DNA of 64,000 nucleotides, from positions 1,798,001 through 1,862,000 of the forward strand of contig JBAJFG010000172.1 of the NCBI GenBank assembly GCA_037903475.1. Direction: 5' to 3'. Made by a program: the position numbers and the translations under genes. The first letter of the stretch is position 1. Each line of letters begins with the position of its first letter. Source of the stretch: Ancylostoma caninum (Eukaryota > Nematoda > Chromadorea > Rhabditida > Ancylostomatidae). This document shows positions 33,886 through 45,842 of the stretch, in pieces. The notes beneath the pieces were generated by a model, which ran no database searches, was not told where the DNA came from, and worked only from the letters and a program-made list of their open reading frames with translations.

Positions 33886-35893
33886 TCATGGGTCTCAAAG
33901 AAGCAAGCAGTAAGCTTAGGCGTTGGTACTAGTGGGAACCGAGGTCATCAAGCGCACTTCTATCTTCTTTTTTTCTTTTTGAGGAATAACGGGACAGGAA
34001 TAAGGAGTAGATGAAAAATAGAAAAAATGTGGGCAACAAAGACAGAAAGTTGTAACATCTACTTAAGAAAAGCAGTTGAAATCTTAATTCAACTCGAGAT
34101 CGAGGAATTTCCAAGGAGTGAATCTCGAGGTGAATCTAAAAGCTCGAAAAATAGGAAAAACTGTTATATGTAATTAGATAGCGCAAGGTCTGAGCTTCAT
34201 AATGGTCTAAAAACGGTCTGACTGGCTCTTAAACTGGTAGAGTTATGAACTTTCAAATCTTCACCACTATATTGCAGCCATTATTTTTGGGACAACCTAG
34301 CATGCGGCGCGAATAGAAGACGCATAGTACATGTATCACCAAAAATAGTGCCTACGTTCATATATTGTAGAGAGATATAGTCACGCGAAAAGGCCTACCT
34401 ACGTCCTCTTTCCTAAATTTCTGGGCGTTATTGCAGCTTACATAGGACGAGATGTTTACTGTTGTCCATGTGATTGAAGCACAACTTCATTTATTTACTT
34501 TACCAGTCAGCAGCATGACAACAAAGCATGAACAATGGCTGAATTCTGAGAAAACACAGACTTTCCGCTGAGCTTTGAAGTTTAGAGCTTTAGTGGTGGC
34601 GGTGGTACATTTTGCCGAAGACATGTTTCATTAGGGAATTATGCGAGCTGCTATGATGAAGCACCGCAGACAAAATATAAATCCTGTTATTTGACAGATA
34701 TGATTCATAGCAGGTTGCTCGTTCTCGCAATGACTTTATGGGGGAAGGGGGAAGGACACGGGGCCAGTCAGCAGAAGCTGTTTGCTCGTGGAATCGAAGC
34801 TCATAGAGTCGAGTCGTCCGCAGAATTTTAATTACTTGTAGACTAAGAAAAAAAGCACAATAAGTAAGTAAGCGGAACCTATGAGTGTCTGTGACAAGCA
34901 CAATATTTATTTATTCAGAAAGGGAGACAAGAAGGTGCTTATCTACAAAGGTGCAGGTCCTGAACGTCTACGCCCAGACAGCTATCTATATGGCTCGCTC
35001 TCATCCACTCAAGTTTGTAATGGAAATCCTACCAGTCCCTTTAGTGGATCGAGGAGAAAATGGTAACAGTAAACGAGAAAAATAAAAACTTCGAAAAAAA
35101 GACAAGAGATGTCTGGCAAAGTGCCATCTCTTTAGAATGTCCCATGAAGCTAAAAAAATTGCTGTCATTCGCGCGCCATGCATGCAAAAAGTCGATTTCT
35201 GCAGTGAATTTAATTCGTCGCGACAAATTGGATGTTTTCATGCGCAGAAAGCTCGCATCACTAGAGCGACATGTCTGCTCCGACACTGAATAACCAGTAG
35301 TAAAGGCTCCTTTGGCAGTGTGAAATCATTAGAAATGAGGATTTCCGTTTCTAGATGATAGCTAAGCATTCTAGGGACTTTAAGCTATAGTAGACACTTC
35401 TAAATAGAGATGAAAGTTGGAAAACTGTAGTCATGATGGGTTTACGATCACATTTTTGGACTAAACTGCTCCATATTTCTGTTAACAAAGATTTCTATAG
35501 CATGCAAACTTTATCCTTATACAAAGATGCTATAACATGTCATGAGATGAACCTCAGAAAAAAAAACAGACCCTTAGTAAAAAAAAAAGACTTATGAATG
35601 TTTGAGATCTCCAACGAATATATACAATCTCTCATATGTATCAGAAGAACTATTATACTATTCTGTGAAAGGTTGCATTGCGATCTCCATAATCCATAGG
35701 AAATCGAACGATATGCAATGAAAACTCGATGACGATACATGCCAACTCACGAAAAATATGTACAGCCCGCATGAGATATCCCAAAAGTTGGAAAGGAACG
35801 GAACCTGAGCAGAAATTAGCAGTGATATCAGAAAATTAAAAAAAAAATGAAACAAGCTAAAGCGAGACTTCAAATTTCAAAACAGCTATTCAG

Positions 35894-38800
35894 TTAAGGA
35901 TTGCAGCAATGTGGTATTGTAGAGACGTTTTCGTTGACAGCATGTTCAACCTCGTCCATGAGGTTCTCGTACTCCTCCTAGAAAAACGTAACCAAAACTT
36001 TGGCATTGACAAACCAAAAACTAAAAGGTATTATACACAGCAAGCCACATTTCATACAACCACTACTTACATATAATTGCAATTTATACCAGATGCGTGC
36101 GATTGACGCGCGTGCGTCTATATGATGAAAACTATAGGCTCAGTAGCAATGAGTGAGATTTACACATGCGCCTATTATAAATTGCCCAGCTTCACGATCT
36201 CAAAAACCACGTGGAGCCAAACCAAGGCCTCTATAGGGTTGTATGCACTGGGATCAACAGGAAGAAGAACTACATACAACTTTTCAAGCAATGCTAGCTC
36301 TTTCAGGCTATGTACAGACAGGATTTTCAAAAAAAAAAATCTTCAAAGCTGCTATAGTCTCCAACCCGACTCTCAAAACTGAGGAGATGTTAAAAGCTTT
36401 CATTTCGGCTTAAATGAGGCTTTTTGTGTCACTGAATGACCCTTAATGGTACGAAATAATTTACTGTCTCGTCAGATGGAAAAATCCGAAAAATCCTACC
36501 ACTCTCTTCCTCTTGAGTGAACCATAATTCAAGCATATTTCTAGACTATTCTTTTTAGATAGCTCAGAGGAAGTTAATTAGTGTTTCAATAGGTTCAACG
36601 AATAGGAAATATTGGGAAATAACAAGGAGGAAAATTCGACAAATAATGAATCGACCACGAGTGAAGGGGCAATCTTCCCACTACCGTCCATGATATTCTT
36701 TTTTTTCTGCATTTTTTTCAAGTATGGCTCTTGAACTTGAAAGATCTCATGTCAATTTTCGAATAAAAATCGTTGCAGCGAAAACAGCACTTCAACTGAA
36801 ACCAAAACGCACCATAAATCAATTTCAGAAGCTTAAGCCAAAATGTTAGAGATTACATATGGTAGAAAAAACTATTCAAGTGAATTATTTTAAAACTGAT
36901 GTTCATTAAGATCAGAAATCAGCGAATTCGCGAAAAGAAAATGGAGTGGAGCAACTAAAATTCCAACTTATTTTCAAAAATATCTCGTGCACATTTCCCC
37001 AAAACGTTTCATCAAAGCATACCTCATTTGAAGCGGACACAGCTGCCAAGCCCTCAACCACTTCCAGACGTTTCAAGCTCGCTTCAGCATAAGCTGAGTG
37101 CATAGAATGATCATATTTGTTGATACATTTCTTCAAACATGCCAAACGTTTTTCTAGCGGAACCTGCACAAGGATAGAGTTAGAAAAATTAAACAAAATG
37201 GAACATATTTCTTCCACCGACCTCAGTTTCCTTTGTATTCCGTACCACAAACTGGGATAAACTGGTACGTACACTAAAAAAGCCACAATTTAGGCCAGAG
37301 CTGGCAACGATTTTGATCAAGACGCCTTATAACTAACTGTATAGCCGGTGGGCGTATCGTAGCCGTTCCAGTTTTCTTAGTCAGTTTATCTAGTTCCCTT
37401 TTCAGCATACTTTTTAGCATGAGAAGAGAGCGCAAATAGTCTGCCTAATAGAAAAAAACCATTAAGAGGAAAAAAACGAATCTGATACATAGAACAATAG
37501 TAGAGCGCGAAGAGTACAGAATTATTACCTTAGTCGCCGACTGCCCAAGTAGGTTCCTCTGTTCGTTCAGTACCTCGATTTCGATAGCTTTTGCCGTAGA
37601 ATGATGAAGTCCATACGATTTGATTAGTTCATGCATTTTATCCCGCCATGCAGTCGTTGCAGACAATAAACGTTCAGAGTTGCGCCAATCCTGCTTTAAA
37701 AGAGCAACAAGTTCAATTTACGGCAGGTAACTTAACTCACTAGGAATTTCCAATGATATTAATAAATAGAGCATGAAAGTAGGACGACTCGTCCAACTAC
37801 AATAGAATTAACTCTAAACAGAATTTAACCAGCGCACATAAACAGGGCACGTCACAGCAGCCAGTTAACTTTTCGCCAAATGGACCTATTGACTTATAGG
37901 TGGACAGTGATAATATCAATGGAATGAACCAAAATGAATGGAGGGGAGAAAGCTAGCCAAGGAAAAAAAGGACTTTATGAACTAATAATCAACATAAAAC
38001 TAAAGGTACTTACAGACCTTCTCAAAAATACTTGCCTCAGTCTCCACCGACCACCTGCTAAGCCGCGCCGCATCACCTATGCATTATCATACGTTGAGTG
38101 ACGTGGCTAACGGGCGGTTCAGCGTGAGGCAAGAATTTTTGAGGAAGACTGTACAGAAAAAGGGTTTATTTCAGGAAAATACAAAGAAAACGTGAAGTGA
38201 AGGAAAAAACTCACCGCCCCTCCTGCGTTCGAAACACCCAAAGCATCATAGACACGTTGGAGTGAATTTTTGCAACTATCGCTCACTGTTGACACTACGA
38301 TGTCATCCGATACTCTGTAATAAATAGCATGATGATGAACTTTTGAACCAGTACATCTTAATTTCGACAAAAAAACCATGATAAAATATTGAGGTGAACT
38401 AACAACAGAAGGAGTTTCACAGCAGACTTACATGTTGTAGCTATTGCTTGCAGTAGGTAACATAGTGTCAGCCTCGGTATCTAGAAAAATCGTTAAAGAA
38501 GCATCACGGAAACAAATTGTGACCATAAAGAATAATAGGAACAAGAGTATAAGGTCAAAAACTGAGCAAAGGTTATTAACTTACTCCCATTATGCCAGTG
38601 TTGAACGGGTTGAACATCAGCGCGAATTTCTTTAATGATGCGACTGGGAAACGCTTGCTCTCCATCCAGTGATGGGGAATGAACTGAGACTGCTGATGTC
38701 GTTGGAGCTTAACAAGGTCAAAATAAACGATAGTAAGTGAGTAATACATCACCAAAGAAGCTTGTTCTCAGCATCTTTCAAAAAAAAAGCTCTGGATATG

Positions 38801-40452
38801 GTTTCCCTCCATCATAGTCATTCGGTCATTTCCACAAGATGAATTCTGCGCAAATTCCGCGGACCGTCTTACCGTAACTGAGGCGTGAAATATAATGCGC
38901 GCTTTTATGTAATTGCAGCATGACGGCATGAGTCAGCGTAAAAATAGCAATTTCTTTTTGGTAATCTATCAGAATAGTTACGTATCCATTCTACTAGCAA
39001 GAACTGGCCAATATCCTACCTCTGAGGCTTTCCACGTCGATTCTTAGTGCATTTGCAACCGCTCTTGCGTTTCATTCCACGCCTTAATTACTATAAGACG
39101 GTCAGCGGAGGTCGTACAAAATCATCTTGTGTCACTTCCTCGCCTTTTTACAGCAAAAAACTTATCAAAATTTGGAACTTTCGCCAAACTAATTTTGGAT
39201 CATGGCGTTTCATAGCACAGCGCCATGGATTAGATGTACGACTAGAATTTCTATACTTTTTACAAGACCTTCAACTGAAAAAGTTCTTAATTTTCATAAA
39301 CTACAGTACCTGCTTCTTGGTTTTCTCGAGGACTCCGTTGTGACGTTAGTGCAGAGCTGCATGGTGAATCCGAAGATTCGAAATCTTGATCGGTAATCTA
39401 ATGATGAAGAAATGAGCGAATATTAGAGGGACACATCCACAAAAAGACACACATCAAAAGCTGAAATCATAGAAAAGGAAACTACCATTGCTTCGCGTCT
39501 TGCCTGCAATCGAGCTTCCTCTTGAATATTCGCAATCTGCTCTAAATTTCATTCAAAATAATAATAATCTTACAAAACGAGTAATATGTCTGACTTTCTA
39601 CACATAAAAATAGGAACAGAGGCACCTACGTGTATAATTAAGCGAACCTCTTGTCGGAGGAGATGGTGTGTCAGGGAGTTCACATGGTTGCTCTGCTTCA
39701 TCCCGTTCCTCAGCTGACGGTGAACCTCGAGGTGACACGCCGGCTGAAACATTCTTCTTGAATGTCTGAAGATGAATCAAGATAATTCAAGTGAAAATGC
39801 TAAGACCCACCATGGCATCTGTCTGCGTCAGCCACAGGTCGTTCAACTCTTCGGAAACTCTTCACTGTCATCGAAGGCGTCAGCTCGATTTGAATTCCAA
39901 ATTTCAGTTCCAACCTGAAACTGCGAGATATCCTTCTTCCGCAGAAAGGCATCAACCACAAAGAAAAAAATTAGATTTGCTTGAAGTTCCAAGCAACTTA
40001 CGCTACTTTCACATCCGCGTCCATCGGAAGGCGAAGTCTCGAATAGAGGAACATCATTTTATGACACGGAAGATTCGCATCATACAGTCGACCAACCATG
40101 TGTCTACGGAATCTGGAAGGGGAAATAAAACATTGTGAGTGTGAAAAAACATTGTGAGTGTGAACGAAGAACTTTCCAAAATAAGAAAAAAAATCACCTA
40201 GTGCAGAGACTATCTGCACTTCTTTGCACATTCATCTCCCTGGCAAACAACTGCCAAAGTCTGAGCCCCTTAGGCTCTCCTGCGGCTGGATGTGCTGCAC
40301 GCAATTTGCTGTAAGAATCAGTATCCATAAGCAGTTTGAAATATTATGAAGGAAATTAGAGATAAAACAGGAAAAAATAGCACCTACTCGTATAAGTACG
40401 ACCACATGCTGGATTCATCTGCTCGACTATAAGCCTGTCTTTCCTTTCCCAT
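35894..40452 (-). CDS. SPK-domain protein with C-terminal coiled-coil-like region
   Basis: Fifteen exons on the minus strand: 40388-40452, 40198-40308, 40002-40112, 39811-39920, 39648-39743, 39486-39541, 39310-39397, 38585-38707, 38432-38480, 38215-38314, 37529-37693, 37338-37444, 37222-37273, 37023-37163, 35894-35977; 1,458 nt, 485 residues, all phases agree. Residues 1-130 match the nematode-specific SPK domain (named for SET, PHD and protein kinase partners). Landmarks are WSYLYDKLRAAHP, LWQLFAREMNVQRSADSL, RFRRHMVGRL, FLYSRLRLPMDADVKVAFRL and FGIQIELTPSMTV. A Ser/Pro/Glu-rich linker (SPRGSPSAEERDE) follows, then a helical, charged C-terminal half (KSMLKRELDKLTKK, LEKRLACLKKCINKY). SPK domains are thought to bind DNA or chromatin partners; the role here is unknown. 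The start follows an acceptor-like TTTATAG. Family D and I repeats lie in introns. Confidence 0.78.
36090..36195. repeat. family I element fragment
   Basis: GATGCGTGCGATTGACGCGC followed by GTGCGTC, then a partly inverted ACACATGCGCC and TATAAATTGCC. Closely related to 1325-1380. Lies in the last intron of the SPK gene. Confidence 0.5.
38010..38157. repeat. MITE family D
   Basis: The left end CTTCTCAAAAATACTTGCCT (from 38019) and the right end AGGCAAGAATTTTTGAGGAA are inverted copies. The interior carries CCGCGCCGCATCACC, shared with family N. Located in an SPK-gene intron. Confidence 0.7.
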
Positions 40453-40504
40453 AATGGAGTTCTATAAAGAGAGCTCAAAAATGTACATCAACAGATAAGC
40501 CCAC

Positions 40505-40775
40505 CTACAGTGAGTGTCGATGGAAGGGCGTTTTTTGCGGACCCGAGATGTAGAGACGCGACCGCGCCGCTCACGCTGGAGGCGCCGCCGAAGTAGCAAG
40601 ACATAGGGGTTTCTTGATAGCTTTCGTCCTATTTGATATGAACTATCAAGAGAACTAACCTGTTATCAACAAAACCCTATGATTTGCAATCACGGCGACG
40701 TTTCCATCGCGAGCGGCGCGGTCTCGCCGCGTGCTTGCCGAGTCCGCGGAAAATGTATCACAATCGACTCTCACT
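40505..40775. repeat. MITE family J, copy 2
   Basis: The left block TGTCGATGGAAGGGCGTTTT and GACCGCGCCGCTCACGC pairs with the right block GCGAGCGGCGCGGTCTCGCC and the terminal AATCGACTCTCAC. It lies just upstream of the SPK gene, so it may sit in that gene's promoter. Confidence 0.65.
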
Positions 40776-41159
40776 TTACGACTATTCCGATATTGTGCAT
40801 GTTGTAGCATTGCTCAGAAGTTACAGCAATAAAACATGCAATTTACGAGATCCAGACGGAAGCAGAAGGGAAGAAAACTAATTTTTACAAAATTTCCTTG
40901 CCGCTGAGGACCAGAAGACATGCAAAATAGCACTTTGTTCACTCAACAGCTTTGAATTACCTACTGTTGCAAAAGGAACACAGGCTACAAAGAAAAGAAA
41001 ACAAAGAAAAGCAAAATGAGAAGGGTGGTGACCTGTTCAAATGTGTGAATTTTCGCGCCGTTTAGTACAAACGCACAATTGCGTACATCTCAACGAACGG
41101 ATTGGCAGCAAGCAAGGGCCGGGCGCTGCTTATTTCGTGTTGATTAAAGGGCAATTATG

Positions 41160-41275
41160 TAATACTGTGCGTGCGTCAATCACGCGTCAGACGCACGTAT
41201 CCGTCTGCGAAAGCTTTCCATGAAAACTGATCAACGCGGCGTGTATACATACTCTGTCTGAAATGGCACACTGCC
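41160..41275. repeat. family I element, copy 3
   Basis: GTGCGTGCGTCAATCACGCG with TCAGACGCACG, then CTTTCCATGAAAACTGATCA and ACGCGGCGTGTATACAT; colinear with part of 1500-1600. Confidence 0.55.
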
Positions 41276-41849
41276 GCCTCGATTCACGAAGTGAAAAGTT
41301 CGAATCGACTCAGTATCGTTGTTTTTAGTCTATCTCATGTCCATCGTTGTCTCCAGTTATTCCAAGGTTATCAAGGAATGATCTGCTTGCTAGAGATGAC
41401 GGTATGGAGAAAGGCCACTGTAGCGGAAGTCCGTATTCCTCGATCCACAGGATTACAGATGTATCAGCCTCCGCCGAAGCACAGAAAAGTCTGAGTTTTC
41501 TCTGCTCCGGCGGAGATTAGACGAGATGCATGAGATGCCGTCGCGTGCGGACGTGCCGCGGATGTAAAAGTCCGCCGCGTGCCAGCGAGGCCCACCGGGT
41601 ATAGTCTGTTCCACGGAGGAAGATAGTTGAGGAAACGCCGCAAATAAGAGGGCGGGAAAGTGCGCAGAGAATGGAGAAGGTGCAGAGAAAAAGAGACATT
41701 GCACGAATACTCAATTATCGTCGCTGGCGAAAGGTGGCGGTCAAGACGTACGCCGGGGTGCGTTGCACTAGGCGACAACGAGGGGCGTGTCTCGGACGAG
41801 ATCTGCAAAACTCTGTCATCTCTGCACTCTGCAGGGTGGCAGTAAGCGC

Positions 41850-42597
41850 TCACTCGGATGGCTCTCGCACCTCTTTCGCACCTTTAATTACTGGTACATT
41901 GGAGCTGTCTAGGTCGACGTCAGGAATGTTGAGGTTAAACGCTCGTATATCGATCATCTCCTTCCAATTTTTTAGCAAAAGAAAAAGGGGAAAATGCTCG
42001 TCAGGGAACTGGATACAGCATTCAAGTGGGTAATTAGGGAAAAGCCAAAATGGCGGATAATCATCTACCCACAAGGTTATTTGCTTTTCCACTCTTTTCA
42101 AACCCGTGAGGGAATAGTTCTATTATGTGAGCAGCGTTTCTACCTATGTTAGCCTAAAACAGGATTGGTAACAACACGCGTTTTGCTTCTGAAAGAGCAT
42201 GTTCTGCCTTGATGTCTGCAATGGGAAGATAGTTTCCGCGTTTTTGCAGTATAGTGCTCAAGCGCTTAGCTTTTAGCAGGTTCAGAGCGGGGAACATTAA
42301 GTTCCAGGACCTACTGGCTGCTTCAAGTGGACACGGCAGTGGTTTTAAAGAAGGGCAATAAACAAGGAACGATGAACAAAGGTTGGATATAAATGAAAAC
42401 AAAAGCTTTAGATATAAATGAAAACAAAAGTAGAAGTTATTGTTAGAAAGGTTGAAAAGTCTCCATTTCTTCATTTCGTGCCTGACTTTAGTATAAAAGA
42501 ACAGTGCAGGACAGTGCTCTTCCAGAAGCAAAACGCGTATTGCTACCCTTCCTGTATTAGAAACATCGGTACAAACCTCAAATGTTAGCACTTTCAA
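41850..42597 (-). pseudogene. unidentified broken reading frame
   Basis: Two long minus-strand frames lie end to end but in different phases. The first (42154-42597) reads SRSWNLMFPALNLLKAKRLS and NYLPIADIKAEHALSEAKRV before a stop. The second (41850-42101) reads ITLWVDDYPPFWLFPNYPLE, FLLLKNWKEMIDIRAF and LNIPDVDLDSSNVPV before TGA. Residue use looks protein-like and both ends are polar. I do not recognise either part. Options are a decayed gene or transposon-derived frame, or a gene with an intron around 42100-42160 that I could not place. Confidence 0.35.
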
Positions 42598-43830
42598 TCA
42601 AATTTTTACATCCCGGACTTTCGGGATGATGCATAATGCATTGCATGCATTATTTTACTTTTGTAGAGGTTTGGTTCATCGAAACGGTCATTTATATTTT
42701 CTAAACCTTTCATAAAATCAAAGTTTGGACTTAATCCTGGAATTTTTTCGTAGAGATAAGTGATGAAATATCCACACAGCCATTTGCATGATTGCTAAAT
42801 TTAATGTTGACTTATTTTTCCCTGCTCCTCACATAATTGAGTTATTTCTACTACTTTTTAATAAAACTATTCTGGCAAGGTAGCCATAGAACTAATAGGA
42901 ATACGCTGACTTTGTTATTCTCAGTACGACCTGGTCGATGGTGGCAACACCTGGGGACCTATCACATTCCCAGGGCCAGGTTGGTATGCATCGACGCTGG
43001 AGCTGGCAGGATGCCAGCTATGCCTACGTCTATGGTGCTGCCATCGAGGTATCTCGTACGGGAACGCCCCCCTTTGTCGCCTAGTGCTTGCCGTCCCGTA
43101 CGCCGCTACGCGACCGCTCCGCACGCATACGCTTTTCAAGTTCAGGTTGTTCCTTCAAATTCGACGTACTAAATGACATCGGTGGCCAGCTTCTCACAGT
43201 TTGCGAGTTCCGAAAACACTCATCTGTCCCACTCAAGCTTAGAAAAGTTGTCCATATCCACGCAGAACTGCTCGTATCTAAAAGGCTGCAGCGACGAGCA
43301 CATGAATTGCCCAATCACAGATCAGCAGCGTATGTACCTCTTGTCACGCAGCCGCTGGCGAAACAGACTATATCGTGGCGCAAAGCGCATGCGTGTTGCA
43401 GATGCCTGGTAAAAACCGTAATAGTATGGTTACACATAATAATTGTACGGCTATTATATTTTGAAGTTTCCTTGGGAGTTATTGATGAAAGGGTCCTAGA
43501 GCCAGAAGCGTCATGGAGACTGCACTTCCAGTCTAGTACGAGCCCCGGAACCAGCATGAGAAAATTAACAGGTACTCAAATTCTCAAAGTTTCTTCCGGT
43601 AGCTGTCATTTCCTCAAATGTAGCTTGTCACTAGCGTCATGTTTTCCATCCATTAGTAAGTTCTTTTCCTCCATTGAACAGGCTATGGGTGTAACGGATA
43701 CAGTTGATAGCACATGAGTCAAAAAATACATATGTATATACATTCACTAAAAGAATTACGTCTAGAGTAAAAAAAATGAAGAATTCTTCAGTACAAGTAA
43801 AAGAATAAGTGCGATCATTTCTTCATGCAG
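42598..43830. other. spacer with GC-rich inverted-repeat stretch
   Basis: A GC-rich block at about 42930-43130 contains facing words (GATGGTGGCAACACC, GATGGTGCTGCCATCG, GCGACCGCTCCGC) and resembles the MITEs elsewhere, though ends were not defined. A 209-codon plus-strand frame (43088-43717) overlaps it; I could not support it as a gene. Confidence 0.4.
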
Positions 43831-45633
43831 TTAGAAAGTGAACGCAGCGGATTGGACATCGCTTCTTGCCTTTCTTTTCTTACTTGATTTCCTTGTGCCT
43901 TTGTGATTTCTGAAAAGAAAAGGCTAACGCGAAGAAAATTTGTCAATAGGGAGGCCTATTATGAACACTCATACCTGCAGAGTTCGGTCCTTTGCTCGTC
44001 GTTCCCAATATCATAGGCCATTTTGTAGTAATCAGGATTCATAGGACGCAATCCATGTTCCTTAAAACATGGGTGAGACATTGCTGCAGGGAACTGAAAA
44101 CGGCCAAGTGAGTAGGGGCCAGTGCCGCGGCGCGGCAATCTTGGGCAGAGCGTACCAGAGAGAATGATCAAAGCATTATCTGTCGAGGAGTGCAGCAGAC
44201 AGCCAAAGTGCCACGCGGCGCGGCGGTGCTGGCCCGTATTCACCTGGACGTTTGGAGTCCTCTGTATTTACTAATTCTGTTTTCGAATTCATTTTTTTTT
44301 TCATGAGAATTTTCACACAGCTGGTAGAAAATTCGCATTCGCCGACCCGTCAGCGAACTTATCCTTATGCCCAAAAGTTGCTAGAACACGAAAAAGCTAC
44401 GCATTTTATTCGCAAACCAAAGTGAATATAAATGGGAAACTACCTTGAAGTTTGACTCTCCAAGCCTTCGAATTGATGAGCGCGGAATGCAGGCTGGACG
44501 TGAAGTTTCTGCGAATTCGTCCATCCACTCGTATTCTGCAAAACATGATGTAACTGAACTGAACAACTCAAAAGGAAAACTGTTCTGCATGAGAATTATA
44601 CCTGGCTCCGCAAAGATGAACTCCGAGTGGTCCTTTTTTTCGTTAGGTCCTGCAACTTCCTTTGTTCTGCTAGTACCTTGCTGCAAAAGAAGTGAGTTTT
44701 GATAACTTGGACAAAATTTGAGAATTGCTAAAGCTGTGATTGCACCTTTTTAAGGTCCTCAAGTTTCGCTTCCATCCATGCGACATCGTTTTTCTTGAAC
44801 GCTGCGAGTATTTCGTCGATTTCGCTGAAGTATAGTGCCGATCAGTTACTTTTGCACCATAGAATACCGCCCATCTGGTCCGCCGCGCCGCACCAATCAT
44901 GCGATGCGGCAGACCAGCTGGTAGACCAGCTGGTGCCGTGGTTGTCAGATGTAGCGGGCGTTGATGTTCTGCTTATGTTTTCACGCTAGCATTTCGGAAC
45001 GAAGACAAAGGCAGAAACGGTGAGAACAACGCCAGAGAACGACAGCGTCCAGCTGGTCTGCCGCACCGCATAGGAGGTGCGGCGCGGGAGACCAGACGGG
45101 TATTGTGAATGCACTGAAATTTTCTCAATAGACTAACACAAAGTAAGATATGCCCATTAGCATTCCCACATACTATGTGGAATAAGTCTGAAGACATCCT
45201 TAAACAAATGTTTCAAAGAACCTACGTCCGTATTCCATTGTCATCAGAGTTAGAATTGTGCTTGAGACGCAAAGAAGGAGTTCCGCTTCCCACATCTTTT
45301 GTAGATATGGGAGTTTCTCTTCCAACTTTCACCACAGGGGTACTCAGCATGGGAGTTTCCCTTCCAACCTCTATGGCAGAGTTATCCAATGTTTCCTCGG
45401 CCACATCGGTAGTGCCCTCTTGCGCTCTTGTTGTCTGTAATACCAATCATAGGAAGAGAGCTAAAAAAGAGTACTGGTACTGGGCTAGAATTCACTCTGA
45501 ATTCCTGCATGAACGACAAAAAAAGGGCAGAAGGAGTAAGTGCAGAAAGTTGTTTTTTGTAGTAAACATTCGATAGTAGGGTAAAACTCACTACACTTTT
45601 TAAAAGCTGAAACAGTCCAACAAAAGTCTCCAT
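43831..45633 (-). CDS. unidentified 231-residue, probably nuclear protein
   Basis: Seven exons on the minus strand (45595-45633, 45226-45434, 44746-44824, 44602-44680, 44444-44535, 43975-44093, 43831-43909) total 696 nt with agreeing phases and good acceptors. The N-terminus is METFVGLFQLLKS. A low-complexity segment has two related blocks (EVGRETPMLST, KVGRETPIST). Then come a charged helix (EIDEILAAFKKNDVAWMEAK), an acidic aromatic stretch (SEFIFAEPEYEWMDEFAE), a conserved-looking HPCFKEHGLRPMNPDYY with YDIGNDEQRTELC, and a basic nuclear-localisation-like tail (KSSKKRKARSD). No family recognised. A family E MITE (44863-45104) fills the second intron. The protein is most likely real, because the splice phases close exactly, but the start could lie further upstream. 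Confidence 0.6.
44863..45104. repeat. MITE family E, copy 2
   Basis: AATACCGCCCATCTGGTCCG at the left and AGACCAGACGGGTATT at the right, with GCCGCGCCGCACC/GGTGCGGCGC arms. The layout is the same as at 21288-21516, including a shared AAAGCAGAAACGGTG-like interior region. Confidence 0.8.
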
Positions 45634-45842
45634 GACAAAAGTCGTCAGAAGGGCAGATGCAGATGCAGTTGTCGTTGGCCGGATGCGAAGATCAACGTTG
45701 ATCGAATGTGCAGATCAACATTGATTCCCGGACGGCAAGGCGCCGAAGGATGAGTGTTTCAGCGTTGGTAAACATATGCCAGAACATTCTGGAAATGACT
45801 GAATTATAATTTTTACAAAAGTCATCATTGGTAACAGACGCT

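Larger units (their letters stand above)
30735..35893. other. gene-poor spacer
   Basis: About 5.2 kb between the Tc1-like relic and the SPK gene 3' end. It holds low-complexity runs (C-run at about 31020, T/A runs), a family A MITE at 33760-33885 and a GC-rich patch at 33485-33515. The reading frames present lack splice-supported extensions and look like chance. Confidence 0.5.

Noticed and set aside
39001..39110. Possible SPK-gene exon with CKCTKNRRGKPQ
   Set aside because: Its phase does not fit either neighbour and the acceptor lacks a pyrimidine tract, whereas exon 39310-39397 joins directly to 38585-38707 in phase.
41464..41853. 129-codon minus-strand frame
   Set aside because: It overlaps a palindromic GC-rich stretch (CTCCGCCGAAG...CTCCGGCGGAG) and reads as low-information Ser/Arg/Pro sequence.
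43088..43717. 209-codon plus-strand frame
   Set aside because: No recognised motif, no clear start context or neighbouring exons, and it overlaps a GC-rich repeat stretch. It is the longest orphan frame here, so it deserves a transcript check before final dismissal.
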